From positions 372,001-436,000 of the forward strand of contig CAVOII010000004.1 of assembly GCA_963696025.1 (NCBI GenBank): a stretch of 64,000 bases of DNA, in the 5' to 3' direction. Under the pieces are notes generated by a model that saw nothing but the letters and a program-made list of their open reading frames with translations, searched no databases and had not been told where the DNA came from. Position numbers and translations under genes: made by a program. This document shows positions 33,322-41,400 of the stretch, in pieces. The DNA comes from JABCYV01 sp963696025. Its GTDB lineage: Bacteria > Acidobacteriota > Terriglobia > Terriglobales > Acidobacteriaceae. How positions within the stretch are numbered: position 1 is the stretch's first letter; each line of letters begins with the position of its first letter.

Positions 33322-34533
33322 CACCGTCATCACCACGGTCGTGATCCAGGCAATCACATTGTAGCCGCGTGAATTTACGTACTCGCCCATGAGTTCTTTC
33401 TTGTTGACCAGCAACAACATGAAGATGAGGACGGGAGGCACGGCGATCCCATTTACCACCTGAGACAGAATCGAAATTTTTACCAGCGGCAAATTCGGAA
33501 TCAGTATGACCCCTGCGCCCGCCACGATCAGGATGGTGTAGAGCCAATAAAATACGGGCGCTTCGCTGAATCTTTTCCCTACTCCTGACTCAAATCCCAG
33601 CCCCTCGCAGACGGTGTAGGCGGTCGAAAGCGGGAGGATCGATGCCGCGAACAGGGACGCGTTAAATAAACCCACCGCAAACAATATGTAGGCGTAATCT
33701 CCGGCCAGAGGGCGCAGCGCCTGGGCCGCATCTTTGGCGTCGGCGATGTTGTGGTAGCCATGCACGTAGAGAGTCGCGGCACAGGCTACGATGATGAACC
33801 AGGCCACCACGTCGGTGAAGATGCAACCCGAGATCACATCGATCTGCGAGGCCCTGTACTGGCGGCGAGTGACTCCCTTCTCCACAATCGAGGACTGCAG
33901 ATAGAACTGCATCCAGGGGGCAATCGTGGTACCAACCACCCCGATTACCATGTAAAGGTAATCCTGGTGCTTGAACATCTCGGCTTGCGGCGGTTTGATC
34001 GTGGCCACCAGAGCATCAATCCAGGCGGGTTTGGCAATCACCCCGGCAAGAATATAGGTGATATAGAAGAACGACGCCGCCAGAAAAACTTTCTCAACGC
34101 TCTTGTACTGACCTTTCACCACAATCAGCCAGACAATTACCGCGCAGATAGGGACCGTATAGTACTTGCGCAGGCCGAACAGCTCCAGGCTACCGGCAAT
34201 GCCGGCAAATTCACCGACCACATTGCCGAAGTTGATGATCAGGATTCCAATCATCATGAGGAACGTAATGCGAAACCCGAATTCCTCGCGGATGAGGTCG
34301 CTCAGACCTTTGCCCGTGACAGCTCCCATGCGGGCGGCGATCTCCTGGATCACGATCAGCGCCAGAGTGACGGGTATCATGGTCCACAAGAGCGTGTGCC
34401 CGAACTGCGCTCCGGCAGCCGAGTAGGTGTAGATGCCGTTGGCATCGTTGTCGACGTTTGCGGTAATAAAGCCCGGACCAACCACAGCGAAGAACAGCAG
34501 GATCCGGGTCTTCCAACGCTTCAGGAATCTCAT
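33283..34533 (-). CDS. NRAMP (SLC11)-like transporter, Mg2+-type metal site predicted
   Basis: 416 residues from the ATG at 34533 with about 11 membrane helices. The SLC11 fold is recognisable, but both binding motifs are altered. In helix 1 the canonical DPGN aligns with DANG (TANVDNDANGIYTY). In helix 6 the canonical MPH aligns with APW (GTTIAPWMQFYLQS). Loss of the methionine is what separates NRAMP-related Mg2+ transporters (NRMT) from Mn2+/Fe2+ NRAMPs in the published family. It lies 95 bases downstream of a PRC/MgtE-N/CBS gene on the same strand, and MgtE-N/CBS domains are Mg2+ sensors in MgtE channels. Mg2+ transport is an inference. Confidence 0.85.
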   Translation of the reverse strand: MRFLKRWKTRILLFFAVVGPGFITANVDNDANGIYTYSAAGAQFGHTLLWTMIPVTLALIVIQEIAARMGAVTGKGLSDLIREEFGFRITFLMMIGILIINFGNVVGEFAGIAGSLELFGLRKYYTVPICAVIVWLIVVKGQYKSVEKVFLAASFFYITYILAGVIAKPAWIDALVATIKPPQAEMFKHQDYLYMVIGVVGTTIAPWMQFYLQSSIVEKGVTRRQYRASQIDVISGCIFTDVVAWFIIVACAATLYVHGYHNIADAKDAAQALRPLAGDYAYILFAVGLFNASLFAASILPLSTAYTVCEGLGFESGVGKRFSEAPVFYWLYTILIVAGAGVILIPNLPLVKISILSQVVNGIAVPPVLIFMLLLVNKKELMGEYVNSRGYNVIAWITTVVMTVLSVAWFWTLRAG

Positions 34534-34628
34534 TGGCACTATGCGCTGACATATCCCAAACGACGGAACAGAATAAACGCCCACGATAAATCTGAATAGT
34601 TGAAAATTACGAACTGGCAGTTAAATGG

Positions 34629-35870
34629 TCAGAGCTTGTCTCGCAGCAAACTGATGACGTCATCGGCAGTAACCACGCCGGTCAGCTTTTTGTGGTCATC
34701 GACCACCGGCAAAGTAAGAAGATTGTATTTGTCGAACAGTTCAGCAACCTCTTTTTCGCTCTCGCCTGCATGGGTGGAGATCAGCGGCTCCTGGGTCAGT
34801 GAAAGTAAAGGTGCGTCGGACGGAGCCAGCACCAGCTTAGCCAAGGGAACGGCCCCAACCAGGGTGCCGTGCGAATCCACCAGATAAACCGTACTCACGG
34901 TTTCAATGCCGCCTTCGAAGTGACGCAAGGCCTCGATTGCGTCGTGGGAGCTGGCGTTCAGAGGCAGGGCCAGATACTCGGTATTCATCCGGCCGGCGGC
35001 GGTGTTCTCCTTGAACTCCAGGAGTTCGACCATTTCCTTGCGCTCCTGTGGCGCCATTTCCAGCAGGATTTCCGAGGTGCGTCCTTCCGGCAGGTCGGCT
35101 AGAAGATCGGCGGCCGCATCCGGCTCCATCTCCTCCACAATCTCGGCGGCGCGATCGGAATCGAGAGACTCAACAATCGCCTTCTGCACCTTGGGTTCTA
35201 CTTCTTCCAGGGCCTCAGCCGCCACCTGGTCGTCGAGGGTCTCGAAGACCGCTTCGCGTTCGTCGGGTGCCAGTTCTTCGACAATATCGGCAATATCGGC
35301 AGGATGCAGTCGCGCCAAGCGCTCGTGCGAGATTTTTAGCTTTACGCGGCGGGCGGGATCGGTTTCGATAAGGTCCACGAAGTCCCACGGGATGGGGCGG
35401 AGTGGAATTTTCCGTAGCAGCGCCCGCAGTACACCCAACGGAACTACTCCCTTTAGCAGTCTCCGCACCGCCCCCCTTGGGCCGACGTCCACCGAACCCA
35501 CTCGCAACACCGGGCGCTTTCCAATTGCTTCCTGGTGCAGATCCAGGTCATTGACGCGTACGACCTTTCGTCCAAAGACGTCAATCACCTGCTGATCAAG
35601 CAAGTCTCGCCCCAACAGCAGCAGACCCTCGGAAGAATCACTGAGCGCCCAGTCGCCGGCGGCGGTGTCCGCGCGAATACCACCGTTGAGGGAGGTTACC
35701 GAGCCGAAGGGCAGGAGACGGTCGCCACTCTTGGTCCGCACGATCAGCAGGGCGATGCGCGCGCGATCTTCCTGAGGAGTTAACGCCACCTCGCGCACCC
35801 GTCCGCACTGGCTTCCAGCCGTGTCGAACACCGGCGCGCCCAACAAATCCGTGAGCGCGAGCGTGATCAT
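34629..35870 (-). CDS. PRC-barrel / MgtE-N / CBS-pair cytoplasmic protein
   Basis: 413 residues from the ATG at 35870 (MITLALTDLLGAPVFDTAG). Order: PRC-barrel-like domain (about 1-75), a second PRC-type segment (about 85-165, DLLDQQVIDVFGRKVVRVND), an MgtE N-terminal helical superhelix (about 190-295, HPADIADIVEELAPDEREAVF and MEPDAAADLLADLPEGRTSEIL), then two CBS motifs (about 300-413, AAGRMNTEYLALP and LPVVDDHKKLTGVVTADDVI). No membrane helices. These are the cytosolic sensor parts of MgtE without its pore. It precedes the SLC11-like gene, probably as its regulator. Confidence 0.85.
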   Translation of the reverse strand: MITLALTDLLGAPVFDTAGSQCGRVREVALTPQEDRARIALLIVRTKSGDRLLPFGSVTSLNGGIRADTAAGDWALSDSSEGLLLLGRDLLDQQVIDVFGRKVVRVNDLDLHQEAIGKRPVLRVGSVDVGPRGAVRRLLKGVVPLGVLRALLRKIPLRPIPWDFVDLIETDPARRVKLKISHERLARLHPADIADIVEELAPDEREAVFETLDDQVAAEALEEVEPKVQKAIVESLDSDRAAEIVEEMEPDAAADLLADLPEGRTSEILLEMAPQERKEMVELLEFKENTAAGRMNTEYLALPLNASSHDAIEALRHFEGGIETVSTVYLVDSHGTLVGAVPLAKLVLAPSDAPLLSLTQEPLISTHAGESEKEVAELFDKYNLLTLPVVDDHKKLTGVVTADDVISLLRDKL

Positions 35871-36142
35871 GGCTCCGAGAATACTCAACTGTTGGATCAG
35901 AATCCAGAAGGTTTGCGGGTTTTTCTCGACCGTGGTATCCGGCGGCAGACTTTGGGGGCAATCTGGGCCTCGACATTGCCCGGGGTGGCGTTCACGTTGA
36001 CATTTGCACATGGGAAGGGCAAACTACCGCATTCCCTAGCCGTCCGGGTTTCCTGCCACATGGCGGTGAGGGTGACGTGGAACAGAAGTGCGGGGCTGGC
36101 GAATGTTCCGGGTCTGTAGGCGTATTCACCAAAATCTTTATC

Positions 36143-36589
36143 ATGACCGATCACCGGGTCTCCTACACGCTGGATTCGACGCTGGAGACCGTCGACAGTG
36201 CCGAGCAAGCCGCCACCAAGATCGCGTCTGAGGCTGGCTTCGACGATGATGAAGTCATGCGGATTGCCATGGCGGTGCGTGAAGCCGCAGTAAATGCCGT
36301 GCTTCACGGCAACGCTTATGACCCTGGGAAGAAGGTCGAACTGTCGTTCGAGAGGACCGGCCACGATCTCGTGATTACCATCCGGGACCAGGGCAAGGGT
36401 CTGGATCCGAGCAAGATTCCCGACCCCCTGGCGGCGGAGAACCTCTTGAAGACGTCGGGGCGGGGCATTTTTCTTATTCGCTCGTTCATGGATGAGGTGC
36501 ACATCAACCCATCTCAGACCGGCACCGAAATCAAACTCATCAAGCACGTCCACGGGCCGGCCGTGGGCGGCAAGGAGGCTTCCCAGTGA
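36143..36589 (+). CDS. RsbW-type anti-sigma factor / serine kinase
   Basis: 148 residues from the ATG at 36143 (MTDHRVSYTLDSTLETV). A GHKL ATPase of the HATPase_c_2 class: N-box VREAAVNAVLHGNAYDPGKKV (about 52-72), G1 box IRDQGKGLDPSKIP (about 86-99) and G2 GRGIFLIRSFMDEV (about 113-126). RsbW proteins bind a sigma factor and phosphorylate an RsbV antagonist on Ser. The next gene, overlapping by four bases, encodes such an antagonist, so they form a partner-switching pair. No sigma factor is adjacent, so the controlled sigma is unknown. Confidence 0.9.
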   Translation: MTDHRVSYTLDSTLETVDSAEQAATKIASEAGFDDDEVMRIAMAVREAAVNAVLHGNAYDPGKKVELSFERTGHDLVITIRDQGKGLDPSKIPDPLAAENLLKTSGRGIFLIRSFMDEVHINPSQTGTEIKLIKHVHGPAVGGKEASQ

Positions 36590-36930
36590 GCATGAAGATC
36601 AGCACGCGTCAGGTTAATGGTGTAACCGTGGTCGATTGCAGCGGCCGCATCACCTTGGGTGAAGGCAGCGTTACCATGCGTGACACGGTCCGCGAACTCC
36701 TTTCCAAGGGTCAGAAGAAAATTCTCTTAAACCTTGGGGATGTGAATTACATCGACAGCTCAGGTATCGGCGAACTGGTCAGTGCGTTTACCACGGTCCG
36801 GAATCAGGGCGGCGAACTCAAACTGCTCAACCTCACTAAGAAAGTGCACGACCTGCTCCAGATCACCAAGCTGTACACCGTCTTCGACGTAAAAGATGAC
36901 GAGGCGGCAGCCGTCAAGTCGTTCCACTAA
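36586..36930 (+). CDS. STAS-domain anti-anti-sigma factor (RsbV-like)
   Basis: 114 residues. The GTG at 36586 overlaps the rsbW-like TGA (GTGA); an ATG two codons later is an alternative. The STAS fold shows VTVVDCSGRITLGEGS and the phosphorylation site region VNYIDSSGIGELVSAF, where the second Ser of DSSG is the usual target. When dephosphorylated, RsbV-like proteins bind RsbW and free the sigma factor. Translational overlap supports stoichiometric production with its kinase. Downstream a stem-loop could end transcription. Confidence 0.92.
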   Translation: MSMKISTRQVNGVTVVDCSGRITLGEGSVTMRDTVRELLSKGQKKILLNLGDVNYIDSSGIGELVSAFTTVRNQGGELKLLNLTKKVHDLLQITKLYTVFDVKDDEAAAVKSFH

Positions 36931-36954
36931 GTGTTCCGCTTTCCCGCTTTGCGC

Positions 36955-36978
36955 GGGCCGGCGCTACCCGACCGGCCC
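36955..36978 (+). terminator. GC-rich stem-loop after the rsbV-like gene
   Basis: GGGCCGG (36955-36961) pairs with CCGGCCC (36972-36978) around a ten-base loop, 25 bases after the stop. The following bases (TCGGCTCTTCTCATT) are only moderately T-rich, so terminator strength is uncertain. Confidence 0.45.
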
Positions 36979-37063
36979 TCGGCTCTTCTCATTCTGGGAA
37001 AATCCGCACATTTCTTTCTCTTGATCACACCCGCGCTCTCTGGATCGCCTTACAATCCACTCA

Positions 37064-37594
37064 TTGCTCGACTTTCCTTCTGGTGATCACGCTATCTCAC
37101 TGGCTGCGGCCGCGCTGGCACTCGCACTGGTCTGCTCAGGCTTCATTCGAGCCGACTGTGTTCCCATCCGCAAAGCCAAGAATCATGTCGGCGAAACAGG
37201 TTGCGTCACCGGCAAGGTCTTCCGGGTTGAACACGGAGATCGAGGCGTGCACCACCTCGACTTCTGCGAAGATTACCGCGCATGCCCTTTTACCGTTGTC
37301 GTATTTCCGCGGGATCTAAAAAGCATAGGCGACATTCGTCAGTTGTAGGGTAGGGTCATCGAAATCCATGGGCCCCTGAAGGAGTACGACGGACGAGCGG
37401 AAGTCATCTTGCAGAACAGCAGACAACTTGGCGGGGCAGGAACCCGGATTCCCCCGCTTCCTAAGAGCTATGACGTCGAGCAGAAGGGCCACTACAGTGC
37501 CGGAAAAATGAGTCACCCCAAAGCCCGCACGACTACGAAGAAGAAACAGCCAGCCAAGCTTCCTATTGACGTGAGGGAAGATTCGTCCGATTGA
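37064..37594 (+). pseudogene. Exported OB-fold-like protein interrupted by an amber codon
   Basis: One frame runs from about 37064 to the TGA at 37592-37594 with a single TAG at 37346-37348. Before the TAG: a hydrophobic signal-like segment (SLAAAALALALVCSGF), then GETGCVTGKVFRVEH and FTVVVFPRDLKSIGDIRQL. After it, without frame change: GRVIEIHGPLKEYDGRAEVIL and a basic tail (TTTKKKQP). The two parts join into one OB-fold-like domain in which RQL-GRVIEIHG is continuous, so a C-to-T change of CAG (Gln) is the simplest explanation. The start (TTG at 37064) is uncertain. Either a recent pseudogene or an amber-suppressed gene. Confidence 0.6.
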
Positions 37595-37635
37595 GACCTT
37601 ACAGCTAGCCACGCTTAGTCGTGGCCGCGCCCCAA

Positions 37636-38811
37636 CTAAACCATTCCCTTCTTCAACTCTGCCAGCGGATAGAATGTTCCCCGCCACACCACTCCTCCGC
37701 GCCCCAACGTTAGCAGCATCGAACGCATCATGGTATAGACAAACAGAATCGTGCTGATGGGATGGAGAAAGAAGAAATAGGGCGGGATGGTTGACGTCCA
37801 CGACATTCCCAGATAGATCAGAAACATCGCAAGCATAGCCACCGCGTAGGGCAGCCGAGCCCAGCCGTGGGCTAATGCAACTCCGATAAATGGCATCAGA
37901 TTCAGGAACGTCAGCCCAACGCAAGACAGAAGCGCTCGCGGCCACTGGAATGACATAAGGGCAAACAAATTCTTGGTGAGATTGCGAACTACGCCCATCG
38001 CTCCCTTGGCCCAACGGATGGAAATTAAATCGCGGCCAAACGCTGTGCGCTGAGCATATCCGGCGTTCTTTACCACTTTCCCTAGTTTCATATCGTCAAG
38101 GACTTCCATCCGCATCCGCAGGTATGTTCCAATTTCGTCGTAGACACCCCGGCGGATCAAGTTGAACGCACCGACACCCATGTGATCTTTGGTGGCTGGA
38201 TCGGCGACTTTCCAGGGTCGATGTCCAAAGACAAACAGCATCTGAAAAAACGCGATCATCATCTTTTCGCCTGGCCGTTTCATGATCACGTGAGGAAACA
38301 GTACAAGGTGATCAGCGCCTTCCGACTCGGCGTAGGCCAAAGCGCGACGGACGGCGTCCGGCTTGAACCGAACGTCGGCATCGGTGAATAGCAACCACTC
38401 GCCATCAGCTTCAAGGGAGGCCTTCCACATGGCGTGCGTCTTTCCCATCCAGCCAGCTGGCAGTTCTTCCACATGAATGACCTGCAGACGCTGCTTGACT
38501 TCCGCAGTACCGGCAACGCGGTCCATGATCGCGCCGGTTTGATCAGTCGAGCGGTCGTCCACCGCAATGACTTCGTAATTGTCATAGTCGAGGGCGAGCA
38601 GCCGGTTGAGCGTTTGCTCGATGTTATCGGCTTCGTTGCGGGTGGGGACGATAACACTGACCCGTGGATTACCTCTCGGCGTCACCGGGTTGCGGTCCCA
38701 CTCTGGGCAAGAGACATCGGCAATCTTTCCCATGCCCAAAGCAGCTCCCACAAGCCGCTCAAACCAGACCAGTCCCAGAATGCAGCCAGCAATCCAATGG
38801 AAATAGGTCAT
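37636..38811 (-). CDS. Membrane-bound family 2 glycosyltransferase
   Basis: 391 residues from the ATG at 38811, three bases after the MFS gene ends. Order: one N-terminal membrane helix (about 5-25), a GT-A catalytic domain (about 45-270) and three or four C-terminal helices (about 285-370). Motifs: VSVIVPTRNEADNIEQTL, VDDRST, LLFTDADVRF (the DxD site), EVLDDMKLG (catalytic base) and ISIRWAKG (RW motif), as in CrtQ-like and processive GT2 enzymes. It probably glycosylates a lipid carrier or lipid. A link with the hopanoid genes 8 kb away is conceivable, but it lacks HpnI-specific features. Acceptor unknown. Confidence 0.87.
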   Translation of the reverse strand: MTYFHWIAGCILGLVWFERLVGAALGMGKIADVSCPEWDRNPVTPRGNPRVSVIVPTRNEADNIEQTLNRLLALDYDNYEVIAVDDRSTDQTGAIMDRVAGTAEVKQRLQVIHVEELPAGWMGKTHAMWKASLEADGEWLLFTDADVRFKPDAVRRALAYAESEGADHLVLFPHVIMKRPGEKMMIAFFQMLFVFGHRPWKVADPATKDHMGVGAFNLIRRGVYDEIGTYLRMRMEVLDDMKLGKVVKNAGYAQRTAFGRDLISIRWAKGAMGVVRNLTKNLFALMSFQWPRALLSCVGLTFLNLMPFIGVALAHGWARLPYAVAMLAMFLIYLGMSWTSTIPPYFFFLHPISTILFVYTMMRSMLLTLGRGGVVWRGTFYPLAELKKGMV

Positions 38812-38813
38812 CC

Positions 38814-40052
38814 CTAATGGGCTCCAACAGCGCTCGGCAAATTCTGACTGACGGGCGGGGCAAATCTCATACCGTAAAACAGTATCGCAGAAGACAGTGC
38901 AATCGCGATCACAGGTCCCAGGAACGCGAGCTGGAGGGAATACTTGTCCGACATGTAACCGATCAGGTAGGCCGAAGGCACATCGCCCAGCAAGTGGAAG
39001 ATGAATATGTTCACCGCGATAGCCATCGCTCGCACATGCGGTCCGACAGAGTTGATGACTGCGGCATTCAGGGGCCCGGTGTTCAGCAAAAGCAAGAATT
39101 CGGCCAGGAAAATCCCAACTACCATCCATTTCCCGGTTGTGTACAAGGCCATCCACATGGCCGGAATCGCCATCCCCAAGCTGGCGGCGGAAACCAGGTA
39201 GTGCGCCGCCTTAGTGCGCCGAAGAAGGTAGTCGGACAACCATCCCCCGGCCAACGAGGCCACCAGTCCGTTGATGGCCGTGCTCAAGCCAAAGAGATTG
39301 TTAGCATCCCGCAGACTGTAACTGCGGGCGCGATGCAGGAACGTCGGCATCCAAACCTGCAGTCCACCTAACGCGAAGGTCATCATGGCCATCCCGAACG
39401 TGGCCGTGAGAAAAGCCGGGTTGCGAAACAGTCCCTTCAGTGTGTCGCGATCTGGCGTCTTGTTCTCCGCGGAGTCAAACTGCCCGAGCGGCGGCTCCGG
39501 AACAAACAACAACATCAAAGCCAGGAACACGCCAGGGGCGGCGCCGATGTAAAAAGGGGCACGCCATCCGTAAGCAGGCCCCATGAGACCGCCGAGCACA
39601 TACCCCAGCGCGGTTCCCACCGGAATCGCCAGGTAAAAGACGCCCATCACGCGGCCACGCTGGTTCTCCGGAAACATGTCCGCGACGAAGGTTGGAGAAA
39701 GCGTGACAAAGCTGGCCTCACCGATGCCCACCAGCGTGTGCCGGATCAGCAATTCGTTGAAGTTGTGGGTAAAGGCCGTAAGCAGAGTCGCCGCGCTCCA
39801 TAGCAGCGCGCCCGCAACGATCACCGATTTTCTGGAGAACCGGTTCGCCAACGGCCCCATAAACGGTGCGGCGCACATGTAGAAGATGAAAAAGACGCTG
39901 GTCAGCAAACCGAAAGCTGCGTCGCTGCGATGGAACTCTGCTTTGACGAGATCCTGGACAGCGAACAACACCGAGCGGTCGATGTAGTTGAAAAGATTCA
40001 GCGCAGTTAGCAGGGCCAGCGCAGCGCGAGGATAGAGCTTGGTCTGGGTCAC
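38814..40052 (-). CDS. MFS transporter, Spinster-like
   Basis: 412 residues with about 12 membrane helices. The start LALLTALNLFNYIDRSVLF and the helix 2-3 loop GPLANRFSRKSVIVAG are MFS signatures; NYIDR is typical of the Spinster-type branch, whose eukaryotic members export lysolipids or sphingosine phosphate. It also has FVADMFPENQRGRVMG and a central loop. It lies immediately upstream of, and is probably cotranscribed with, the GT2 gene, so a role in exporting a glycosylated product is possible but unproven. No resistance-specific features are seen. Confidence 0.87.
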   Translation of the reverse strand: MTQTKLYPRAALALLTALNLFNYIDRSVLFAVQDLVKAEFHRSDAAFGLLTSVFFIFYMCAAPFMGPLANRFSRKSVIVAGALLWSAATLLTAFTHNFNELLIRHTLVGIGEASFVTLSPTFVADMFPENQRGRVMGVFYLAIPVGTALGYVLGGLMGPAYGWRAPFYIGAAPGVFLALMLLFVPEPPLGQFDSAENKTPDRDTLKGLFRNPAFLTATFGMAMMTFALGGLQVWMPTFLHRARSYSLRDANNLFGLSTAINGLVASLAGGWLSDYLLRRTKAAHYLVSAASLGMAIPAMWMALYTTGKWMVVGIFLAEFLLLLNTGPLNAAVINSVGPHVRAMAIAVNIFIFHLLGDVPSAYLIGYMSDKYSLQLAFLGPVIAIALSSAILFYGMRFAPPVSQNLPSAVGAH

Positions 40053-40129
40053 CTGGCGAGGAATATAGCATGGCAGCCACCGGCTCTCGATCCTGCGTCA
40101 CGTCAATCCAGTCACCAGGGTCATAATGG

Positions 40130-40158
40130 TTGACGTTATTAACGATGCCCGTTATTAT
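40130..40158 (+). promoter_or_regulatory. Promoter with HigA-type operator
   Basis: TTGACG (40130-40135) and TATTAT (40153-40158) are separated by 17 bases just upstream of higB. TAACG (40140-40144) and CGTTA (40150-40154) form an inverted repeat inside the promoter, and CGTTATTA occurs twice, at 40134-40141 and 40150-40157. This is where a HigBA complex would be expected to bind for autorepression. Confidence 0.6.
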
Positions 40159-40166
40159 AAGATCGC

Positions 40167-40442
40167 GTGATCAAGAGCTTTGCCGATCGGGCAACCGAGG
40201 CGATTTGGCGGACAGGCAAGACGAGAGGCTCTCCGCCGGCCAACGTTACGAAACGCAAATTAGTCATGCTCGATTCGGCCGTAACACTGGATGATTTGAA
40301 ACAACCACCAGGGAACCGACTGGAAAAACTACGCGGTGATCGGCAGGGACAGTACAGCATCCGCATCAACGACCAATATCGGATTTGCTTCAGTTGGCGT
40401 GGTCATGACGCTCACGAGGTAGAGGTCACGGATTACCATTGA
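40167..40442 (+). CDS. higB: HigB-type RelE-family mRNA interferase
   Basis: 91 residues from a GTG start. It begins MIKSFADRATEAIWRTGKTRG and has RKLVMLDSAVTLDDLKQPPGNRLEKLRGDRQGQYSIRINDQYRICFSW, the RelE/HigB toxin fold in which the C-terminal basic and aromatic residues (YRICF, then EVEVTDYH) act on ribosome-bound mRNA. Toxin-first order is typical of higBA. The antitoxin gene starts 26 bases later. Regulation by the pair is supported by the repeats within the upstream promoter. No lesions are seen, in contrast to the hic pair. Confidence 0.93.
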   Translation: MIKSFADRATEAIWRTGKTRGSPPANVTKRKLVMLDSAVTLDDLKQPPGNRLEKLRGDRQGQYSIRINDQYRICFSWRGHDAHEVEVTDYH

Positions 40443-40468
40443 GGCGGCGAGGCAAGGAAAAAGGAAAT

Positions 40469-40789
40469 ATGGGCATTGTTAGAAAAGGTACGCCAAACTG
40501 GAGAATTCATCCTGGGGAGATCTTGCGGGAGGAGTTTCTGAAACCCCTGGGAATATCGGCATACAAATTGGCGAAGCGTCTCCGGGTTCCGCCGCCTCGC
40601 ATCAACGACATCGTTCTGGAAAGGCGCGGCGTCACTGCAGACACTGCGGTTCGGTTGTCGCGATTCTTTGGGACCACAGAGCAGTTCTGGTTGAACTTGC
40701 AGGATGCTTATGATGTAAGCCGAGTGAAAGCAGAGCGGGCCGATGAACTCGAACTTATTGAACCGTTGAAGATCGCCGAGGCGACTTAG
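40469..40789 (+). CDS. higA: HigA-type antitoxin, XRE helix-turn-helix
   Basis: 106 residues from the ATG at 40469, preceded by AAGGAAAAAGGAA. HigA hallmarks are HPGEILREEFLKPLGISAYKLAKRLRVPPPRINDIVLERRGVTADTAVRLSRFFGTTEQFWLNLQ: an XRE-type HTH (about 22-60) and the FWLNLQ motif at its end. It binds HigB and the shared operator. An upstream TTG at 40439 would add ten unsupported residues. A complete and apparently functional module. Confidence 0.95.
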   Translation: MGIVRKGTPNWRIHPGEILREEFLKPLGISAYKLAKRLRVPPPRINDIVLERRGVTADTAVRLSRFFGTTEQFWLNLQDAYDVSRVKAERADELELIEPLKIAEAT

Positions 40790-40863
40790 TCTCGTAGGGA
40801 CCAATATGTCGCGGGGACATTGCCTCCCAGTTAATGTGCCCGGCGGGACTCTGCGGGAATCTC

Positions 40864-41274
40864 TTAGCGCATCTCTTTTCCTTTTGGCCTCGGCCACTTT
40901 GCCACCACTACGGTCGAGATCCCGCCGCGCGGGCGAAACTCGCCCTTGACCTCCGCCCACACCGGGCGAGCCCAACGCACCACGTCTTCCAGCACGCGGT
41001 TCACGATGTTTTCCTGGAAGATGCCAAGGTTGCGATAAGACTGCAGATATTCTTTCAGCGATTTCAGTTCCAGGCAGCGGCCATCCGGCACATAGCGGAT
41101 GCTGAGCGACCCAAAATCCGGCAGCCCGCTCTTAGGGCAAACTGACGTGAACTCCGGATCGTCCACGACGATTTCGTATCCCGGAAATTGATTGGGCCAA
41201 GTTTCGATCTCAGGAAATTTGGCATCGAGGCCAGCCTTGGCATGTTTCGGTGGGTAGCGCCGGCGCTTGGGCAT
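40864..41274 (-). CDS. queF: NADPH-dependent 7-cyano-7-deazaguanine reductase
   Basis: 136 residues, the short unimodular QueF. It reduces preQ0 to preQ1 in queuosine synthesis. Visible: FTSVCPKSGLPDFG with the catalytic Cys (about 46) that forms the thioimide, and the QueF motif ELKSLKEYLQSYRN (about 69-82), followed by IFQENIVNRVLEDV. The basic start KRRRYPPKH is unremarkable. It is isolated; queC, queD and queE are not in the window. It complements the mnmA pathway as another wobble-base modification gene. Confidence 0.95.
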   Translation of the reverse strand: MPKRRRYPPKHAKAGLDAKFPEIETWPNQFPGYEIVVDDPEFTSVCPKSGLPDFGSLSIRYVPDGRCLELKSLKEYLQSYRNLGIFQENIVNRVLEDVVRWARPVWAEVKGEFRPRGGISTVVVAKWPRPKGKEMR

Positions 41275-41400
41275 GATTTATTGTAACCAGCCCGATGGAA
41301 CATCCCCAACTATCAAGGATTTGCGGTTCTTGGCTTGCATTCGCGCATCTAAGGGATTAAATAGTCCCACAAGCCCGCGAAGGCGTCGGATGATACATTA

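Noticed and set aside
37636..38811. HpnI or HpnB hopanoid glycosyltransferase
   Set aside because: It is a CrtQ-like GT2 by motif and lies 8 kb from hpnJ; the sequence lacks a clear hopanoid-specific signature.
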